Shown here: piece after piece, positions 6,687-9,526 of the stretch | Layout: every line of letters begins with the position of its first letter | How positions within the stretch are numbered: position 1 is the stretch's first letter | Assembly (NCBI GenBank): GCA_900552855.1 | Contig: USBG01000058.1 | Location: 1-9,526 of the forward strand | Direction: 5' to 3' | DNA length: 9,526 bases | From: an uncultured Phascolarctobacterium sp. | GTDB lineage: Bacteria; Bacillota; Negativicutes; Acidaminococcales; Acidaminococcaceae | Notes under the pieces: generated by a model | The model's input: the letters and a program-made list of their open reading frames with translations, nothing else | Databases searched by the model: none | Told to the model about the DNA's origin: nothing | Program-made: the position numbers and the translations under genes

Positions 6687-7424
6687 TTAACGAAGCAGAT
6701 AAACTGCTAACATTAAATATACTACCACGCCACATTCAGTCAAAAAGCCATATGTATCACCAGTAAGTCCACCCAGCTGTCCGCTTAAAAAGCGAGCAAT
6801 AAACTGGCAGATAACAAAAGTACCTACTGCAGTATAAAGGCAGGGCAAGCCACAGGCATATACCAAACCAATGCAAATAGCAAAGGCAATATATGTATAG
6901 GCAGGCTTTGCATAGGCCTTAAACATGTGACCAATGCCTGTTTTACGAGCATAGGGATAATTAACTATATAGGTAACCATAAAGGTGCGTGTTGCAACAT
7001 ACATCGCTACAAGCGCCAATGTCAGCTTGTGAGGAGCAATGGTGGTGTACGCTGCTACCTTTAGCAGCACTAAGCATACCAAAGCAATTACGGCGTTAGA
7101 ACCTACGTGGCTGTCCTTCATAATTTCCAGAATACGCTCACGGTTACGGGCGCTAAAAACACCATCAGAGGTGTCCATAAAGCCATCATACATCAAGGCT
7201 CCAATAATCAGCAGCTCAGCTAGCACCAGCATTACACCACGCATTAACGAGGGTGTATTAAGATAAACCAGGCCATAATTTACTGCACCCATAAAAATAC
7301 CCATTACTAAACCAACTAAAGGAAAATAGGGTACACTACGGCTAAAATCATCGTCACGCCAGTCCGTTCTATTCGAAAAACGGATACGTGTCAAAAATTC
7401 CAGGCAGGTTATAAAATCACGCAT
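6687..7424 (-). CDS. cobS: Adenosylcobinamide-GDP ribazoletransferase (cobalamin synthase, CobS)
   Basis: Integral membrane enzyme that joins adenosylcobinamide-GDP to the activated lower-ligand nucleoside (or its phosphate), completing the cobamide. At 245 residues it matches E. coli CobS (247). The family signature DGFMDTSDGVFSARNRERIL spans residues 80-99, with metal-binding Asp pairs, followed by KDSHVGSNAV (103-112). Several hydrophobic helices are evident, for example around 33-55, 62-80, 110-130 and 135-155, and at the C-terminus. It begins 4 bp after cobT, with AGGTGA overlapping the cobT stop as ribosome binding site, so the two are translationally close. Confidence 0.94.
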   Translation of the reverse strand: MRDFITCLEFLTRIRFSNRTDWRDDDFSRSVPYFPLVGLVMGIFMGAVNYGLVYLNTPSLMRGVMLVLAELLIIGALMYDGFMDTSDGVFSARNRERILEIMKDSHVGSNAVIALVCLVLLKVAAYTTIAPHKLTLALVAMYVATRTFMVTYIVNYPYARKTGIGHMFKAYAKPAYTYIAFAICIGLVYACGLPCLYTAVGTFVICQFIARFLSGQLGGLTGDTYGFLTECGVVVYLMLAVYLLR

Positions 7425-7428
7425 CTAA

Positions 7429-8439
7429 TCACCTGCTTAGCTTGTTATACATATCCAATGCAGCACGCAGCACCACGATTGCCAGGCTGGCACCAGTGCC
7501 TTCACCTAAACGCATACCTGCATCTACAATAGGAGACAGTTGCAGCAGCTCCAATACCTTGCGATGGGAAATATCGCTGCTTAAATGGCTGCACAGCATA
7601 TAGTCACGGCAAGAAGGGTTAATACCATAGGCAATAAGAGCAGCTGCAGTAGCGTTTACACCGTCAATCATAATAGGAACGCGATGCTTAGCAGCACCTA
7701 AAATAGCACCAGCCAGACCTGCATGGTCATAGCCACCAACCTTACACAATACGTCCATAGCATTGCCCAGCTCAGGCTTATTTACTGCCAAGCCGTCAAT
7801 TACTACCTGACGTTTAATTTTCATACGTTCATCGTTAATGCCGCTGCCACGGCCAACGGTCAGCTGCGGATCAATGCCCAGATAAGCGCTGGCAATTGCA
7901 GCGGTAGAGGTAGTGTTACCAATACCCATTTCACCAGTATAAAGCAGATTGTAGCCTTCCTCAATGCACTTTTCTGCCATCTCAATACCAACCTGCAGAG
8001 CAGCCTCTGCCTGCTCTACAGTCATTGCAGGACCTTGGGTAAAGTCTTCTGTACCCCAAGCAACCTTCTTTTGATAAACAGTTTCCATATGCTTTAAATC
8101 AAAGGCAGTGCCAACATCTACTACCTTTACATCAGCACCGGCATGACGGGCCAATACTGTAGCAGCAGCAGTACCACGCATATAGCCGTTAATCATTTGG
8201 AGGGTTACCTCCTGTGGGTAAGCACTAACACCATATTTAGCAATGCCATGGTCACCACACATTAAAAGCATAACTGGTTTAATAGCCTGCGGAACCTCTT
8301 GGCCATTCATAGCAGCCAGACTGACTACCATTTCTTCTAATTTACCTAAATCCTTACCAGGTTTATCCATTTGTGCAAAGCCTGCACGTACCTTTGCCGC
8401 CATTTCTTCAGAAAGTGCGGGAATTTTAATTTCTTCCAT
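7429..8439 (-). CDS. cobT: Nicotinate-nucleotide--dimethylbenzimidazole phosphoribosyltransferase (CobT)
   Basis: Transfers phosphoribose from nicotinate mononucleotide to the lower-ligand base to give an alpha-ribotide for cobamide assembly. It has 336 residues, close to Salmonella CobT (356). All main motifs are present: GDHGIA (62-67), GEMGIGNTTS (169-178), RGSG (197-200), VPIMIDGVNATAAAL (254-268), SHLSSD (284-289) and MRLGEGTGA (309-317) with catalytic E313. The usual KPPGSLG near the N-terminus reads KPGKDLGKLE, a small variation near the active site that might affect base choice. AGGAG lies 8 nt before the ATG. The second, degenerate CobT-like gene in the same operon raises the possibility that this is the catalytic half of an ArsAB-like pair. 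Confidence 0.94.
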   Translation of the reverse strand: MEEIKIPALSEEMAAKVRAGFAQMDKPGKDLGKLEEMVVSLAAMNGQEVPQAIKPVMLLMCGDHGIAKYGVSAYPQEVTLQMINGYMRGTAAATVLARHAGADVKVVDVGTAFDLKHMETVYQKKVAWGTEDFTQGPAMTVEQAEAALQVGIEMAEKCIEEGYNLLYTGEMGIGNTTSTAAIASAYLGIDPQLTVGRGSGINDERMKIKRQVVIDGLAVNKPELGNAMDVLCKVGGYDHAGLAGAILGAAKHRVPIMIDGVNATAAALIAYGINPSCRDYMLCSHLSSDISHRKVLELLQLSPIVDAGMRLGEGTGASLAIVVLRAALDMYNKLSR

Positions 8440-8466
8440 TACGGTCTCCTATTCTCTTTTGCTAGT

Positions 8467-9048
8467 TTAGTCTAGCTCTTCATCAAACTTAAAGGCTAAT
8501 TTTTTTACATCCACTGCATTACCGGCAATGCACATAAATACCTTGTCGCAGGCTGCGGCAACTCTTTGATTGACCCAACCAGCCAAATCACGATATTCGC
8601 GGGCCATAAGGTTGTCAGGAACAATGCCGTCACCAACCTCATTAGTTACAAATACAACCAATTTGCCACAGGCCGCAGCAGCCTCTACTATCTTGTCAAT
8701 TTCTTTTAATACAGCTTCACAGCGCTCAGGCCAGCTACCTTCAGGAGCGTTTTTGCCGTAAAGCATATTGCACATGTACACAGTCAAACAGTCAAACAAA
8801 ACAGCCTCTGTTTCTTCACCTAAATTGGCAAAGGTTTTTTCTGCTTCATAGGGTGCTTCATGATTTACCCAACGACCATTCATACGGCGCTCCTGATGCA
8901 GGCGCACACGTTCCGCCATTTCGTCATCTAATATTTCTGCTGTTGCAATATAATCACATTTGGGAGAAAAATGCAGTACAAAACGCTCAGCAAACTCGCT
9001 TTTGCCGCTACGAGCACCGCCGGTAACCATAATAAGTTTACCTTTCAT
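8467..9048 (-). CDS. cobU: Adenosylcobinamide kinase / adenosylcobinamide-phosphate guanylyltransferase (CobU)
   Basis: Bifunctional cytoplasmic enzyme that phosphorylates adenosylcobinamide and then transfers GMP to form adenosylcobinamide-GDP, the CobS substrate. It has 193 residues, normal for CobU/CobP. Visible features are the P-loop GGARSGKS (10-17), H51 in RVRLHQERR as the GMP-accepting histidine (H46 in Salmonella), a Walker B-like DCLTV (86-90), VTNEVGDG (134-141) and the C-terminal NQRVAAACDKV with IAGNAV. It is first in the operon, 27 bp before cobT. AAAGGGG lies about 9 nt before the start. A riboswitch-linked terminator sits in the leader directly upstream, so expression should fall when cobamide is abundant. 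Confidence 0.95.
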   Translation of the reverse strand: MKGKLIMVTGGARSGKSEFAERFVLHFSPKCDYIATAEILDDEMAERVRLHQERRMNGRWVNHEAPYEAEKTFANLGEETEAVLFDCLTVYMCNMLYGKNAPEGSWPERCEAVLKEIDKIVEAAAACGKLVVFVTNEVGDGIVPDNLMAREYRDLAGWVNQRVAAACDKVFMCIAGNAVDVKKLAFKFDEELD

Positions 9049-9089
9049 TATTTAATACCCCTTTCTCTTCTTTATTACAGGAATTATGC

Positions 9090-9118
9090 AAAAAACCTCC
9101 CACTACCAGCGGGAGGTT
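9090..9118 (-). terminator. Riboswitch-controlled intrinsic terminator upstream of cobU
   Basis: Perfect 8-bp stem AACCTCCC / GGGAGGTT with a 9-nt loop, followed on the minus strand by six T residues. It lies between the cobalamin aptamer and the cobU start, 42 bp before the ATG. Its 5' arm is complementary to an upstream leader element, consistent with an OFF-type transcriptional switch. Confidence 0.85.
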
Positions 9119-9145
9119 ATAAAAATTCCATATTTACACACACGA

Positions 9146-9177
9146 AAGCTAACCTATCTCCCGTAGGCTATAAGCTT
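9146..9177 (-). promoter_or_regulatory. Candidate antiterminator region and post-aptamer hairpin
   Basis: On the minus strand, CGGGAGATAGGTT (9163-9151) can pair with AACCTCCCG of the terminator 5' arm, CGGGAG with CTCCCG and GTT with AAC. The same stretch can instead fold locally, with AAGCT/AGCTT and CCTA/TAGG as stem and CGGGAGA in the loop. These exclusive pairings would let the ligand-bound aptamer free the terminator. The folding is inferred by eye. Confidence 0.5.
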
Positions 9178-9179
9178 CG

Positions 9180-9337
9180 TAACAGGCAGGTCTCCTGGCT
9201 TAGCTTCATCGCCCACAGCGCCTTCCCACCTTGCGGCAGTGACATAATTGCTTAGGCTCCACTTACAGTAGCGGGACTGCTCCGGATTCGCACCGGTATT
9301 CCCTTTTCAGCAGCAACCTCAGTTGCCGCACCTGTCA
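9180..9337 (-). promoter_or_regulatory. Cobalamin (B12) riboswitch aptamer
   Basis: The minus strand shows all core elements in order: GGGAATACCGGTGCGAATCC, then GGAGCAGTCCCGC, CTGTAAGTGGAG, CACTGCCGCAAGGTGGGAAGG and finally the B12 box AGCCAGGAGACCTGCCTG (9199-9182 region). The outer P1 helix can form between TGACAGG (9337-9331) and CCTGTTA (9186-9180). It binds a cobamide, most often adenosylcobalamin, and here precedes a terminator in the cobU leader, so binding should switch the five-gene cob operon off. Identification is very secure; coordinates are set by the P1 helix. Confidence 0.96.
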
Positions 9338-9347
9338 ATAATTTCCA

Positions 9348-9375
9348 ATAATAGATATTCTACACAAAGTGTAAA
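9348..9375 (-). promoter_or_regulatory. Probable promoter of the cob operon
   Basis: On the minus strand TTTACA (9375-9370) and TATTAT (9353-9348) are separated by 16 nt, placing the start near 9341, just before riboswitch helix P1. A small dyad TACAC-AAA-GTGTA (9361-9373) overlaps the -35 region. The match is good but not perfect. The AT-rich 9376-9526 beyond it shows no gene. Confidence 0.5.
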
Positions 9376-9526
9376 AATCCTGCTTTTTATTGTGTGCTAT
9401 TTTAGTGTTTAGTTTAGCGTTGTATTTATAGATATAGTTGATTTATTTTGATATTTGTAAAGCTGTTTTTAACTTTGATTTCTGCACATTTCTACCCCCT
9501 ATTTCGTAACAGGAACAATAAAAAGC

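Noticed and set aside
7039..8470. Plus-strand open frames opposite cobS, cobT and cobU
   Set aside because: They are antisense shadows of clear cob genes, without ribosome binding sites or recognisable domains.
9475..9498. Minus-strand mini-ORF of six codons after a GGGGGT near the right edge
   Set aside because: Too short to support as a leader peptide, with no codon bias or link to a downstream gene other than the riboswitch operon promoter.
9176..9513. 11-bp direct repeat TTCGTAACAGG at 9176-9186 and 9503-9513, suggesting a second, tandem riboswitch at the right edge
   Set aside because: The sequence next to the outer copy lacks the B12 box and every other aptamer element, so this is probably chance or an untraceable remnant.

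Overview
The window looks like a chromosomal segment of an anaerobic, low-GC member of the Firmicutes, most plausibly a gut Negativicute (Acidaminococcaceae or Veillonellaceae type). That placement is an inference from gene content: a rubrerythrin paired with a PerR-like regulator, a B12-riboswitch operon for cobamide lower-ligand attachment, and two CobT-type proteins in that operon. The latter recalls the two-protein ArsA/ArsB enzyme described from the Negativicute Sporomusa ovata. No transposase, integrase, phage gene, tRNA, rRNA or CRISPR array was seen.

Layout. (1) 1-1834, minus strand: feoA and a feoB that runs off the left edge, for ferrous iron uptake; stop and start overlap, and a consensus sigma-A promoter lies at 1962-1990. 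The part of feoB left of about 1240 has codon usage quite unlike the rest of the window. (2) 1835-2201: divergent regulatory region with a promoter on each strand, a candidate PerR/Fur-type box and an AT-rich dyad in the feo leader. (3) 2202-3233, plus strand: a PerR-like Fur-family regulator followed by rubrerythrin, then a clear terminator. (4) 3353-5171, minus strand: a small zinc-ribbon protein with its own consensus promoter, an intrinsic terminator, peptidase T and its terminator. (5) 5184-9375, minus strand: a five-gene operon in the order cobU, cobT, cobS, a divergent CobT-like gene and cobC, preceded by a cobalamin riboswitch with a terminator and a plausible antiterminator. (6) 9376-9526: AT-rich, no gene recognised.

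How the genes work together. feoAB brings in Fe2+. The PerR-like protein probably senses peroxide through bound iron or manganese and controls rubrerythrin, a diiron peroxidase, so iron supply and peroxide defence share one divergent control region. The cob operon takes adenosylcobinamide (salvaged or made elsewhere) to a complete cobamide: CobU activates the side chain, CobT with or without its paralog activates the lower base, CobS joins them, and CobC removes the phosphate. The riboswitch would shut the operon off when cobamide is plentiful.

The two most interesting points are the sharp codon-usage break inside feoB (recombination or an assembly join) and the second CobT-like protein, which lacks key active-site motifs and may be a partner subunit for the intact CobT.
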